A DNA stretch of 37,486 bases from an uncultured Bacteroidia bacterium (lineage in GTDB: Bacteria > Bacteroidota > Bacteroidia > Bacteroidales > UBA932), in contig CACYWN010000025.1 of assembly GCA_902778105.1 (NCBI GenBank), positions 1 to 37,486 on the forward strand, in the 5' to 3' direction. The translations under genes and the position numbers were made by a program. This document shows positions 25,057 to 33,396 of the stretch, piece after piece (the stretch's first letter is position 1; every line of letters starts with the position of its first letter). The notes under the pieces are model-generated. The model did not search any database. It saw only the letters and a list, made by a program, of their open reading frames with translations, and had not been told where the DNA came from.

Positions 25057-25404
25057 ATGAAAAGAGATTATTTCGAAGAGGTTGATGTCGCGGTGACCGT
25101 TTGCGCCAAGGACGGAACCATCCTGGACATGAACGGAAAGTCCCGGAAAACCAACCTGAGGCCGGGGCAGGAGAGTATCCTTGGACAGAACGTCCTGGAC
25201 TGCCATCCCGAGCCGGCTCGCTCCCTGCTGGAGGACATGCTCAGGAACCCCCGTACGAATGTCTATACGGTGGAAAAAGAGGGTCTGAAGAAACTTATCT
25301 TCCAGACCCCCTGGTATGACGAAGGCGAATATGCCGGTTTCATGGAACTGTCCATGGTCTTGCCGGAGATTATTCCTCACCGGGTCAGAAAACCGGCACG
25401 GTAG
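25057..25404 (+). CDS. Stand-alone PAS-domain protein
   Basis: This 115-residue cytoplasmic protein consists of little more than one PAS domain: an early DVAVTVCAKDGTILDMNGKS strand-turn-strand, ILGQNVLDCHPEPARSLLEDML and a C-terminal sheet with YTVEKEGLKKLIFQTPWYD and YAGFMELSMVL. No kinase, cyclase or DNA-binding output is attached. It could bind a small ligand or haem, or be a partner for another sensor. It follows the C69 dipeptidase by 36 bp on the same strand and may be co-transcribed. It is convergent with the GH43 gene. Confidence 0.75.
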   Translation: MKRDYFEEVDVAVTVCAKDGTILDMNGKSRKTNLRPGQESILGQNVLDCHPEPARSLLEDMLRNPRTNVYTVEKEGLKKLIFQTPWYDEGEYAGFMELSMVLPEIIPHRVRKPAR

Positions 25405-25421
25405 AAAACCCTGCGGTCGCG

Positions 25422-26567
25422 TTACCGGTAGTCCTTGATGTTCCACTCGTCCATCCATTCGAGGTACGGGGTACCGTTCTCGTCGAACTGGATGGGCAGC
25501 CAGATGTACCGGGCGTCGATCGGGTTGCGGGGACGCCAGATGTCGGCCATGAACAGGTAGAGGTCCTTCTTTCCGGGGACGGGAAGGATGTAGGTGCTCT
25601 GTCCGCCGTAGGTGATCTCGTACTTGTCGCCGCGGCAGGGATTCGGATGCTGCTCCCAGGGTCCGAAGATGGAAGGGGCGGAGAACATCCGGGCCGCGTT
25701 CGGGTCCCAGCCCGTGCAGCCGGAGGTAATCATCCAGTAGGTTCCGTTCCGCTTGAAGATGGCGGGAGCCTCGTTGTGTCCGGCCGGCGCCACGCGGACA
25801 TACCGTCCGCTGTGGGAAAGGTAGTCGTCGGACAGCTCGGCGATGTTGAGCGTCAGGTTCTCCTCCGAGGCGTAGATATGGTAGGCTTTTCCGTCGTCAT
25901 CGACGAAGAGGGTCATGTCCCGGGCCATCTGTCCGCCTTCGAAATCCCGCTTGAAATACAGGCCGCGGGAGACGGCTTCCAGCCATTCGGGCGTCCAGGA
26001 CGTCGGAACTTCCGTCAGGCTGTCCAGCCAGGCGAAATCCTCTTCCGTCACGTTCTCGGCCATGATGCCGGGGTTGACGCGGCCGGAGCCCAGGTAGGTG
26101 TACGGCCCCGTGACACAGTCGCTGACGGCGACAGCGGAACGGGCGGCGCTGTAGCCCTGGCCCTTGAGTTCCAGGTGGAACCACATGACGAACTTGCCGG
26201 TCTTTTCGTTGTAGATAACCTTCGGGCGCTCAAGCACGCAGCCGCTGGTGATCTCACTTTCGGGATCCTCGGAAATCGGGAGGGCGACGCCTTCGTATTT
26301 CCAGTTTACCAGATCCTTGGAGGAATAGCAGGTGACACCGACGAAAGCGGCGCTGGAGCGTTCCCCCTTGTGTTCGCCGAACCAGTAGAAAGTGTCATCA
26401 TAACAGAGGATGCCGCCGCCGTGGGCGTTGATGTGTTCGCCCCGGTCGTCGGGCCATATTTCGCCGGAGCGGATGGGCTGGTCCGTGTAGGGGGAGCAGG
26501 AAAGGGCCGCCAGGGCGACCAGGGTGAAGACCGAGGAAGCAAAGGCCTTGGAGATCAAGTTGGACAT
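25422..26567 (-). CDS. GH43-like glycoside hydrolase, lipoprotein
   Basis: This 381-residue protein has a lipoprotein-type signal (LVALAALSCS, Cys at about 24) and one five-bladed propeller domain. Family parts: INAHGGGILCYDDTFYWFGEHKG, LERPKVIYNEKTGKFVMWFH in part, ARDMTLFVDDDGKAYHIYAS in part, EAPAIFKRNGTYWMITSGC in part, and CTGWDPNAAR. The usual Asp base near the start of blade 1 is replaced by the AHGGG motif, seen in the exo-beta-1,3-galactanase-like and related GH43 subfamilies (24/34), so a galactan or galactose-containing glycan is the best guess. It is the last gene of a four-gene minus-strand operon. ATG 26594 is an alternative start that overlaps the upstream stop as ATGA; I chose ATG 26567 for the better signal peptide. 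Confidence 0.85.
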   Translation of the reverse strand: MSNLISKAFASSVFTLVALAALSCSPYTDQPIRSGEIWPDDRGEHINAHGGGILCYDDTFYWFGEHKGERSSAAFVGVTCYSSKDLVNWKYEGVALPISEDPESEITSGCVLERPKVIYNEKTGKFVMWFHLELKGQGYSAARSAVAVSDCVTGPYTYLGSGRVNPGIMAENVTEEDFAWLDSLTEVPTSWTPEWLEAVSRGLYFKRDFEGGQMARDMTLFVDDDGKAYHIYASEENLTLNIAELSDDYLSHSGRYVRVAPAGHNEAPAIFKRNGTYWMITSGCTGWDPNAARMFSAPSIFGPWEQHPNPCRGDKYEITYGGQSTYILPVPGKKDLYLFMADIWRPRNPIDARYIWLPIQFDENGTPYLEWMDEWNIKDYR

Positions 26568-26590
26568 GGCAGTTATGGTGTTAAATGGGT

Positions 26591-27508
26591 TCATTCCGAC
26601 ATGTTCCGGACGTAGGGCAGGTCCGGCAGGTCCCGGAAGCCGAATAGATCCCGGGCGTTGGTACAGAGGAATTTCTCCTTTTCGACGGCGGAGAGAAGGT
26701 CGCTTTTCACGATGAAATCGTAGGACATCCGGTACGTGATGGCCGTGATGGTGCGGGGGTAGTCGGAGCCCCACATCAGCTTGTCGATCCCCACTTCGTC
26801 CGCCGCCTCCCGGATGGCGCGGACGGCCGAAGGGAAGGGGTAGAACTCGGCGTTGAAAAGCCAGGTGATGCCGCCGCTTTCCACATATACGGCCGGATGC
26901 CGGGCCAGCCGGATCTGTTCCATCCAGCCGGGACGCGTGACCATTCCGAAATGGCCGATGACCACCCTCAGGCGGGGGCATTCGGCGATGACCGTCTCCA
27001 TCTCCCCGACCTGCAGGTCTCCGTCGGCCAGTTCCACGTGCAGGATCAGGCCCCGGTCCTCCATGAGGTGGAACAGCTGCATCATCTCGGGACTGTCCAG
27101 GCGCACCCGGCCTTCCGGGAGGAGCAGCCGGGCGGCGGGAATCTTGATCCCCCGGAAGCCCCTGTCCATCAGGCCGATGGCTTCGGGAAGGAAGTCCGGC
27201 CGGCGGAATTCGCACATCCCGAACACGAAGAACCGGTCCGGATAGCGGCGCTTCACGTCCTCCAGGTAATCGTTCTGCGGTCCGTCGATGAATTCCTGGG
27301 TGACGACCGCCGCGGATACCTGCGCATAGTCCATGTTGGACAGGAGGACTTCGGCGCTGTTGACACTGTCCACCAGGAACGGCGGGAGCATCTGCACTTC
27401 TTCGCCCATGAACAGGCTGCGGCCGTTCGGGAGGGACCGGATGGCCTTCCCGTTCACGACGGCGTCCTGGCGGAGCCAGAGATGGGTATGGGCATCGATG
27501 ATTCTCAT
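26591..27508 (-). CDS. Amidohydrolase-family (amidohydrolase 2) metal hydrolase
   Basis: This 305-residue TIM-barrel protein begins MRIIDAHTHLW, the HxH metal motif. Further ligands are visible: a His in LHVELADG, a His in VVIGHFGM and the catalytic Asp in MWGSDYPRT. This is the PF04909 (amidohydrolase 2) group, which includes sugar lactonases and decarboxylases. No signal peptide, so cytoplasmic. It lies 4 bp after the aldo/keto reductase stop and before the GH43 gene. In that context a lactonase acting on the aldonolactone made by the reductase is plausible, but the reaction is inferred. The start is fixed by the HxH motif at the N-terminus. Confidence 0.85.
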   Translation of the reverse strand: MRIIDAHTHLWLRQDAVVNGKAIRSLPNGRSLFMGEEVQMLPPFLVDSVNSAEVLLSNMDYAQVSAAVVTQEFIDGPQNDYLEDVKRRYPDRFFVFGMCEFRRPDFLPEAIGLMDRGFRGIKIPAARLLLPEGRVRLDSPEMMQLFHLMEDRGLILHVELADGDLQVGEMETVIAECPRLRVVIGHFGMVTRPGWMEQIRLARHPAVYVESGGITWLFNAEFYPFPSAVRAIREAADEVGIDKLMWGSDYPRTITAITYRMSYDFIVKSDLLSAVEKEKFLCTNARDLFGFRDLPDLPYVRNMSE

Positions 27509-27512
27509 GGCA

Positions 27513-28445
27513 TCACGTATTGGCCCAGGAAACGCGCTGCTGGTCGCCGATGATCTCCTGCACTTCCTGCAGCAGCTGCAAGTCCATGGGCTCGTTGACG
27601 TATTCCACGTTCTTGAGGACATTCTCCGGTCGCGTCGTACTGAAGACCGTGGAGGCGATGCGGCTGTTCTGCAGGGCATACTGCATCGCCAGTTTTTCGA
27701 TGGGATAGCCCTTGGCCTCGCAATGCTCCGCCGCCCGGGCGCAGGCTTCAACCAGGGGCTTCGGCGCCGGATGCCAGGCCGGGACGCCGCGTCGGGTGAG
27801 CAGGCCCATCGAGAAAGGGGATGCGTTGATCACGCCGATGTGGTGCGCTTCGAAAAAGTCCAGGAAATCCACCAGTTTGTCGTCGTTGAGGCAATAGTGG
27901 CAGAAATTCAGGACGCTGCCGAGGGTCCCTTCCGGGACGTGCTCCACCATCCACCGGAGATTCTCCAGCTGGAGATCCGTGCAGCCGACGTGCTTCACCA
28001 CGCCTTCCTCCTTCAGCCTCACCAGGGCCGGAATGGTCTCATCCGCCACCTGTTGCAGATCCGCGAACTCGATGTCGTGGACATTGATGATGTCGATATA
28101 GTCGATGTTCAGCCGTTCCAGGCTCTCGTACACGCTGCGCGTAACCCGTTCCGCGGAATAATCCCAGGTGTTGTGGCCGTCCTCTCCGTAGCGGCCCACT
28201 TTCGTGGACAGGTAGAACTTGCCCCTGGGGATATATTTCAGCGCTTTTCCCAGCACTTTCTCCGCCTTGTAGTACCCGTAATAAGGGGAGACGTCGAAGA
28301 AGTTGATGCCGGCTTCGATGGCGGTGAAGACGGACTCGATGCCTCTCTGCTCGTCAAAGTCGTGGAAGACGCCGCCGAGGGACGACGCGCCGTATCCGAT
28401 GACGGATACCTTCAAGCCTGTGGCGCCCAGTTTCCGGTAGATCAT
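27513..28445 (-). CDS. Aldo/keto reductase, L-fucose/aldose dehydrogenase-like
   Basis: This 310-residue cytoplasmic protein begins MIYRKLGATGLKVSVIGYG. The catalytic tetrad is visible: Asp and Tyr in FFDVSPYYGYYKAE, Lys in LSTKVGRYG and His in INVHDIEF. The C-terminal NADP-binding part includes FSTTRPENVLKNVEYV. Closest in style are D-threo-aldose 1-dehydrogenases (L-fucose or L-galactose dehydrogenase), which turn the sugar into a lactone. Its start overlaps the stop of the alcohol dehydrogenase gene (ATGA) and the amidohydrolase follows 4 bp later, so the products are probably made together. Substrate uncertain. Confidence 0.87.
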   Translation of the reverse strand: MIYRKLGATGLKVSVIGYGASSLGGVFHDFDEQRGIESVFTAIEAGINFFDVSPYYGYYKAEKVLGKALKYIPRGKFYLSTKVGRYGEDGHNTWDYSAERVTRSVYESLERLNIDYIDIINVHDIEFADLQQVADETIPALVRLKEEGVVKHVGCTDLQLENLRWMVEHVPEGTLGSVLNFCHYCLNDDKLVDFLDFFEAHHIGVINASPFSMGLLTRRGVPAWHPAPKPLVEACARAAEHCEAKGYPIEKLAMQYALQNSRIASTVFSTTRPENVLKNVEYVNEPMDLQLLQEVQEIIGDQQRVSWANT

Positions 28446-29473
28446 GACTCGTTGGAATTGAATTCGACCAGGATGCGGAACACTTTCCCGGGATCCGCGT
28501 GCCAGGCGGCCAGGGCGGCCGCGGCCTCTTCGGGTTGGACGACGGCGGATATCAGCTGGTCGTACGGGCAGGTTCCCCGCCGGAGATACTGGATGACAGC
28601 CCTGAAATCTTCCGGCTGCGCATTGCGGGAACCGCTGATGGTCAGTTCCTTCTGAACAAACAGGCGGGAGTGGAACACCGTGTCTTCCCGGGCATATCCG
28701 ATGAAGGCGACCCGTCCGGTGAAGCCTACGCAGTCGATGGCCTGGTTCTGCGTCAGGGGACTTCCGACCGCCTCGATGACGACATCGGCCATCCGGCCTT
28801 CCGTCAGCCCGGCCACCCGCTCCCGGATGTCTTCCGTCGCGGCATTGACCGTGTGGGCGGCACCGAGGATCCGCGCGACTTCCAGTTTCTTCCCGTCCAC
28901 ATCCACGGCGATGACCGTGGCCCCGCGCAGCGAAGCCCGGACGATGGCGCCGCCGCCCACCATGCCGCATCCCAGGATAAGGACGGTGTCGTTGTCCGTC
29001 ACCTGGGCCCGGCTCACGGCGTGGAATCCCACGCTCATCGGCTCCACCAGTGCACAGTTCCTGGCGGTAAGGCCTTCAGCCACAATGACTTTTTGCCAAG
29101 GGACGGAAAAGTACTCCCGCATGGCGCCATCCCGCTGGACGCCCAGCGTCTCGTTGTGTTCGCAGGCATTGTAGCGGCGGTTCCGGCATGCGGCGCAGTT
29201 TCCGCAGTTCGTATAGGGATTGACGGTCACTGTCATGCCGGGGCGGAGTTCCGCCGGGACCCGGGATCCCGTCCGGACGATTTCGGCCCCGATTTCGTGA
29301 CCGGGGATGACCGGCTGTTTGGCCAGGGCGTTTCCGCCCCGGAAGGTGTTGAGGTCGCTTCCGCAGAACCCCACATACCGGATTTTCAGCAAGACATCCT
29401 CTTCCCCGCAGACCGGCTGCTCCAGGGCGATGAGGTCCAGGGCGAAGGGTTGACTGATCTGGAGTGCTTTCAT
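28442..29473 (-). CDS. Zinc-dependent alcohol/polyol dehydrogenase (MDR family)
   Basis: This 343-residue protein starts MKALQISQPF. It has the catalytic zinc residues Cys in VGFCGSDLNTF and His-Glu in PGHEIGAE, the structural zinc Cys set NCGNCAACRNRRYNAC, and the NAD(P)-binding ILGCGMVGGGA. It belongs with L-iditol, galactitol and L-galactonate/fuconate-type dehydrogenases. It is the first gene of the minus-strand operon and overlaps the aldo/keto reductase by 4 bp. A T-rich spacer of 93 bp separates it from the divergent fusion-lipoprotein gene, with a weak minus-strand -7 element (TATTTTCG, 29489-29496). Confidence 0.88.
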   Translation of the reverse strand: MKALQISQPFALDLIALEQPVCGEEDVLLKIRYVGFCGSDLNTFRGGNALAKQPVIPGHEIGAEIVRTGSRVPAELRPGMTVTVNPYTNCGNCAACRNRRYNACEHNETLGVQRDGAMREYFSVPWQKVIVAEGLTARNCALVEPMSVGFHAVSRAQVTDNDTVLILGCGMVGGGAIVRASLRGATVIAVDVDGKKLEVARILGAAHTVNAATEDIRERVAGLTEGRMADVVIEAVGSPLTQNQAIDCVGFTGRVAFIGYAREDTVFHSRLFVQKELTISGSRNAQPEDFRAVIQYLRRGTCPYDQLISAVVQPEEAAAALAAWHADPGKVFRILVEFNSNES

Positions 29474-29531
29474 AAACGGATGTTTCTACGAAAATACGTA
29501 TTTTTTTTCAGATTCGGGACAGGATGGCGGA

Positions 29532-29561
29532 TTGTATTTATTGTTTTTTCCACTATCTTCG
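29532..29561 (+). promoter_or_regulatory. Candidate promoter for the C92-M28 fusion gene
   Basis: TTG (29532-29534) is followed after 19 bp by TATCTTCG (29554-29561), one mismatch from TAnnTTTG with normal -33/-7 spacing. The expected transcription start is at or next to the ATG at 29567, so the mRNA may be leaderless. Confidence 0.4.
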
Positions 29562-29566
29562 CAAAG

Positions 29567-31711
29567 ATGAAAGCTGGAATCATAGCCGTTCTGACAACGC
29601 TCCTGGTTGCCTGCGCTCCCCGGACGGAGCGCCTTCGCACCGGGGATCTGATCTTTTGCGCGGTCCCTTCGGAGATGGATGAAGGGACGGCGGCCGGGGC
29701 CATCGCGGCTTCGGTGGGCCATGGGAACGTGAACATCATCCATGTCGCCATCGCGGAGGTGGCGGATGACACCGTCTGGGTCATCGACGCTACGATGAAA
29801 CGGGGGGTGGACCGGCATCCGCTGGATACGCTCATCCGTGATTTCACCGGGGCCGGGGGAGAGAAGCCCGTCCTGCTGGTAAAACGGCTGAAAAAAGGCT
29901 TCTCCCCGCAGTTCATCGACAATGCCAAGCGTTTCCTGGGCCAGCCGTACGATTACTGGTTCCAGCCTGACAACGGCCGCCAGTACTGCTCGGAGCTGGT
30001 CTGGGAAAGCTACCGCGGGCCGGACGGAACTCCTTTGTTCGACAGTTACCCGATGAATTTCAAGGGACCCGACGGTGCCTATCCCGCCTATTGGGTCCAA
30101 CTCTTCGAAGAGCTGGGCGAACCCATCCCGCAGGATGCTCCCGGAACGAATCCCCAGGACATGGCCGATGCGGACATCCTCCGGGACGTCCGCCTGCCGG
30201 CTGTCGCCCAGGATCCCGCGCAAGAGGACGAGGCGGTCCTCCGGGAATGGATCAAGACCATCTCTTCCGATGCTTTCGGCGGCCGGAAGCCGATGACTCC
30301 CTATGAGGACATTACGGTGGATTATCTGGAACGGCAGCTGGCCGGGCTGGGCCTGCAGCCGGCGTTCGGCGGCAGTTGGGTCCAACCCTTCCGGATGGTA
30401 GCCGTCACCTGCCGGCCTGTCGGCGGGAAAATCGTGGCGGAAGGACCGCGCAAGGTCGAACTCGGCTATCCCGACGACCTGATCGTCTGGACGGCCCGGG
30501 CCGGGGAGAAGGTGGTGGTTCCCGAGGCGGAGTATGTGTTCTGCGGCTTCGGCATCCAGGCTCCGGAGTATGGCTGGAACGATTATGAAGGGGTGGATGT
30601 CCGGGGCAAGATCGTCATCGCGATGGTGAACGATCCCGGATACTACGATGCCACGCTTTTCCGGGGAAGAAACATGACCTATTATGGCCGGTGGCTATAT
30701 AAGTTTGAAGAGGCACTCCGCCAGGGAGCGGCAGGATGCCTGGTTTTGCACAATACGGAGGCGGCGAGCTATGGCTGGCACGTTTGTGTCAATGGCCATC
30801 TGGAAGGGAACCTGGCCCTCTATGACCCCGAAACGGGGAATGCCGGTGAGCTGGCCATGAAAGGCTGGCTGCACGAGGACGGTTGCCGGAAACTGTTCCA
30901 GGCTGCCGGCCTGGATCTGGACGAGGCGCTTACGGCTGCGAAAAAGCCGGGCTTCAAGGCCATTCCGCTCCAGATGCGCAGCCGGGTCGAGATGGACGTC
31001 CATGCCGAGATCCAGGAAACCCGCAATGTGGGCGCCATCCTTCCCGGTACCGACTTGAAGGATGAGGTGGTGGTCCTCTGCGGCCATTGGGACCATCTGG
31101 GATTCGGCAAGCCCGACGAGACCGGGGATGAACTCTACAACGGGGCGTCCGACAACGCCTCCGGCATGGCCGGCGTCCTGCTGGCCGCCCGCAAGTTCCT
31201 CGCCCTGCCGCAGCCGACCCGCCGCTCCATTTTGTTCCTGTTCCCGTCCTCGGAGGAGAGCGGCTTGTTCGGTTCGCAGTATTACTGTGAGCATCCCGCG
31301 TTTCCCATGGACAAGACGGTGGCCTGCCTGAACTTCGAAAGCATCGGTCCGGCCCCCCTGACGCGGGACGTCGTCATCCTGGGCGGCGGGGAGAGTGCGC
31401 TGGACGATTACTATGTCGCGGCCGCATCGGCCCAGGGACGGGAAATCTTCTTCGACGACGACAATTCCGACGGCTGGTTCTTCCGCTCCGACCACTACAA
31501 CTTTGTCAAGAAAGGCGTCCCTGCCGTCGTGGTGGAGAACGGCCTCCATCTCCTGGATCCGCGCGACGCCGGCAAATACCCGATGGAATCGTGGTACCAC
31601 AAACCCTGCGACGAATACCGGGACGACTGGGACCTCACCGGCACCCTGGCCAACATCAACTTGATGTACGACGTCGGGCTGTCGTTGGCGAATACGGATG
31701 CAAGACCTTAA
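29567..31711 (+). CDS. Fusion lipoprotein: YiiX/C92 papain-like domain plus M28 aminopeptidase
   Basis: One uninterrupted frame of 714 residues. A lipoprotein signal (LLVAC, Cys16) leads into a YiiX/C92 permuted papain-like domain (about 22-210), with RTGDLIF, His59 in NIIHVAIA and Cys141 in QYCSELVWE as the likely His/Cys pair. From about residue 222 an M28 peptidase follows, with a PA-like insert (about 280-450). Its metal and catalytic residues are His507 (GHWDHLG), Asp529 (SDNASG), Glu563/Glu564 (SSEESGLFGS), Glu591 (NFESIG, where Asp is usual) and His643 (SDHYNF). Each half is normally a separate protein of about 200 or 500 residues. It would be anchored in the outer or inner membrane. 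YiiX-type enzymes act on amide or peptide bonds and M28 enzymes trim N-terminal residues; the combined substrate is unknown. An esterase gene follows after 32 bp. Confidence 0.85.
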   Translation: MKAGIIAVLTTLLVACAPRTERLRTGDLIFCAVPSEMDEGTAAGAIAASVGHGNVNIIHVAIAEVADDTVWVIDATMKRGVDRHPLDTLIRDFTGAGGEKPVLLVKRLKKGFSPQFIDNAKRFLGQPYDYWFQPDNGRQYCSELVWESYRGPDGTPLFDSYPMNFKGPDGAYPAYWVQLFEELGEPIPQDAPGTNPQDMADADILRDVRLPAVAQDPAQEDEAVLREWIKTISSDAFGGRKPMTPYEDITVDYLERQLAGLGLQPAFGGSWVQPFRMVAVTCRPVGGKIVAEGPRKVELGYPDDLIVWTARAGEKVVVPEAEYVFCGFGIQAPEYGWNDYEGVDVRGKIVIAMVNDPGYYDATLFRGRNMTYYGRWLYKFEEALRQGAAGCLVLHNTEAASYGWHVCVNGHLEGNLALYDPETGNAGELAMKGWLHEDGCRKLFQAAGLDLDEALTAAKKPGFKAIPLQMRSRVEMDVHAEIQETRNVGAILPGTDLKDEVVVLCGHWDHLGFGKPDETGDELYNGASDNASGMAGVLLAARKFLALPQPTRRSILFLFPSSEESGLFGSQYYCEHPAFPMDKTVACLNFESIGPAPLTRDVVILGGGESALDDYYVAAASAQGREIFFDDDNSDGWFFRSDHYNFVKKGVPAVVVENGLHLLDPRDAGKYPMESWYHKPCDEYRDDWDLTGTLANINLMYDVGLSLANTDARP

Positions 31712-31743
31712 AAATCAGGATATTTCACCAAACACTTTCCCAT

Positions 31744-33363
31744 ATGAAGATCCTCCGGTTCCTTCTCCCCGCGCTCCTCGTCGCATCCTGCTGCGGTGGC
31801 GGGAAAAAGGCCGCCCAGAATGACGGGCAGCGTCTCTTTGTCGGTGACGACTACGCCGTCACCCAGACCCAGTACGGCAAGGTCCAGGGTTACATCCTGG
31901 ACGATGTCTACACTTACCTGGGCATCCCTTACGGTGCCCCGACCGGCGGTGCGAACCGCTTCCTGCCCCCGCAGAAGCCTGAAAGCTGGGAGGGCATCCG
32001 CCCGGCGATGTTCTACGGCAACGATGCGCCCCAGAACATGGACAACAAGTGGAGGAACAATTCCAGTACCTTCACGGACCACTGGAACTATTATGATGTG
32101 AGTGAGGACTGCCTGAACCTGAACGTCTGGACTCCGGCTCCGGACGGCAAGAAGCGTCCGGTCCTGGTGTGGATGCACGGCGGCGGCTTTTCCTCGGGTA
32201 ACAGCGTCGAACAGGACGGCTATACCGGTGCGAACCTCGCCCGCGGCGGCGACATCGTCTTCGTGAGCGTGAACCACCGTCTCAATGCCTTCGGCTTCAC
32301 GGACCTTTCCTCCTCGGGCAATCCCGCCTTCAAGGAGTCCGGCAATGTGGGCATCCTGGACCTGGTCGCTTCCTTGCAGTGGGTTCACGACAATATCGCG
32401 AACTTCGGCGGAGATCCCGGCAACGTGACCATCATCGGCCAGTCCGGCGGCGGTGCCAAGGTCTGCGACGTGATTTCGATGCCTGCTGCCAAGGGGTTGG
32501 TACACAAGGCTGTAGCCCTGAGCGGCAATGCGACGTCGGCCATGGATCCCGCCACTTCCTCCGCCATCGGTGCGGCCATCCTCAAGAATGTCCGCGGCGA
32601 CGTGAAAAAGCTGCAGGCGATGCCTTGGGAGGAATACTATGCCTTTGCCCACCAGGTCGCTTCCGGACTCGGTGGTTTCTCCCCGGTGGCGGACGGCGCT
32701 GTCCTTCCGGCCGACGGTTTCTTCAAGGATGACGTGGCTGCGGATATTCCGCTGATCCTTTGCACCACCTCCTCCGAATTCTCCCTGAGCAAGGAGAACC
32801 TGGAGATGGAGAACCTTACTTTCGACGGGGCCGTCGCGGTTGTCCGCGACCAGTTCGGACAGGCCAACGCCGAGGAAATCCTCAAGGCTTACCAGGCCGC
32901 TTTTCCGGACAAGAAACCCATTGAGCTGGTGAACCTTACAGTGGCCCAGCGCAAGAACGTCCTCGCCACGGCCAATGCCAAGAGCCAGCAGAAGGCGCCG
33001 GTCTACCTGGCCTGGTTCGACTACAACGCCCCGCTCTTCGGCGGCCGTATCCGTGCCTTCCACTGCTCCGACATCTGCTACTGGTTCAAGAATACCGACC
33101 TGATGGTCACCCATACCGGTGGCGGCGCCGAGCCGCGCGGTGTCTCCGACCAGATGTCCGCCGCCCTCCTCGCCTTCATGCGTACCGGCAATCCGAACTG
33201 CCCGGAAATCCCCGAGTGGCCTGCCTACACGCCGGAAGACGCCCCGACGATGATCTTCAACGTGAAGAGCGAAGTCCGCAACGCCCCCGACCGGGCCGCC
33301 CTGGAACTGATGTCCGACTTCAATCCCTGGCGCATGGCCCGTCCGGCACCGGCGAAGAAATAG
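31744..33363 (+). CDS. Type-B carboxylesterase lipoprotein
   Basis: This 539-residue protein has a lipoprotein signal (LLVASCCGGG) and the carboxylesterase type B (alpha/beta hydrolase) fold. Family parts are YLGIPYGAPTGGANRF, SEDCLNLNVWTP, the oxyanion hole HGGGFSSG, and DPGNVTIIGQSGGGAKV. The probable triad is Ser234 (in GQSGGG, where GESAGG is usual), Glu345 (in SSEFS) and His440 (in FHCSD). The enzyme hydrolyses esters at the cell surface or in the periplasm; possible substrates include acyl or feruloyl esters on glycans. It sits between the fusion peptidase and the S1/P1-like gene, with spacers of 32 and 33 bp, so the three are likely one transcript. Confidence 0.9.
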   Translation: MKILRFLLPALLVASCCGGGKKAAQNDGQRLFVGDDYAVTQTQYGKVQGYILDDVYTYLGIPYGAPTGGANRFLPPQKPESWEGIRPAMFYGNDAPQNMDNKWRNNSSTFTDHWNYYDVSEDCLNLNVWTPAPDGKKRPVLVWMHGGGFSSGNSVEQDGYTGANLARGGDIVFVSVNHRLNAFGFTDLSSSGNPAFKESGNVGILDLVASLQWVHDNIANFGGDPGNVTIIGQSGGGAKVCDVISMPAAKGLVHKAVALSGNATSAMDPATSSAIGAAILKNVRGDVKKLQAMPWEEYYAFAHQVASGLGGFSPVADGAVLPADGFFKDDVAADIPLILCTTSSEFSLSKENLEMENLTFDGAVAVVRDQFGQANAEEILKAYQAAFPDKKPIELVNLTVAQRKNVLATANAKSQQKAPVYLAWFDYNAPLFGGRIRAFHCSDICYWFKNTDLMVTHTGGGAEPRGVSDQMSAALLAFMRTGNPNCPEIPEWPAYTPEDAPTMIFNVKSEVRNAPDRAALELMSDFNPWRMARPAPAKK

Positions 33364-33396
33364 TCCGGATCCAAAACCCCGAAACACCCCAGCATC

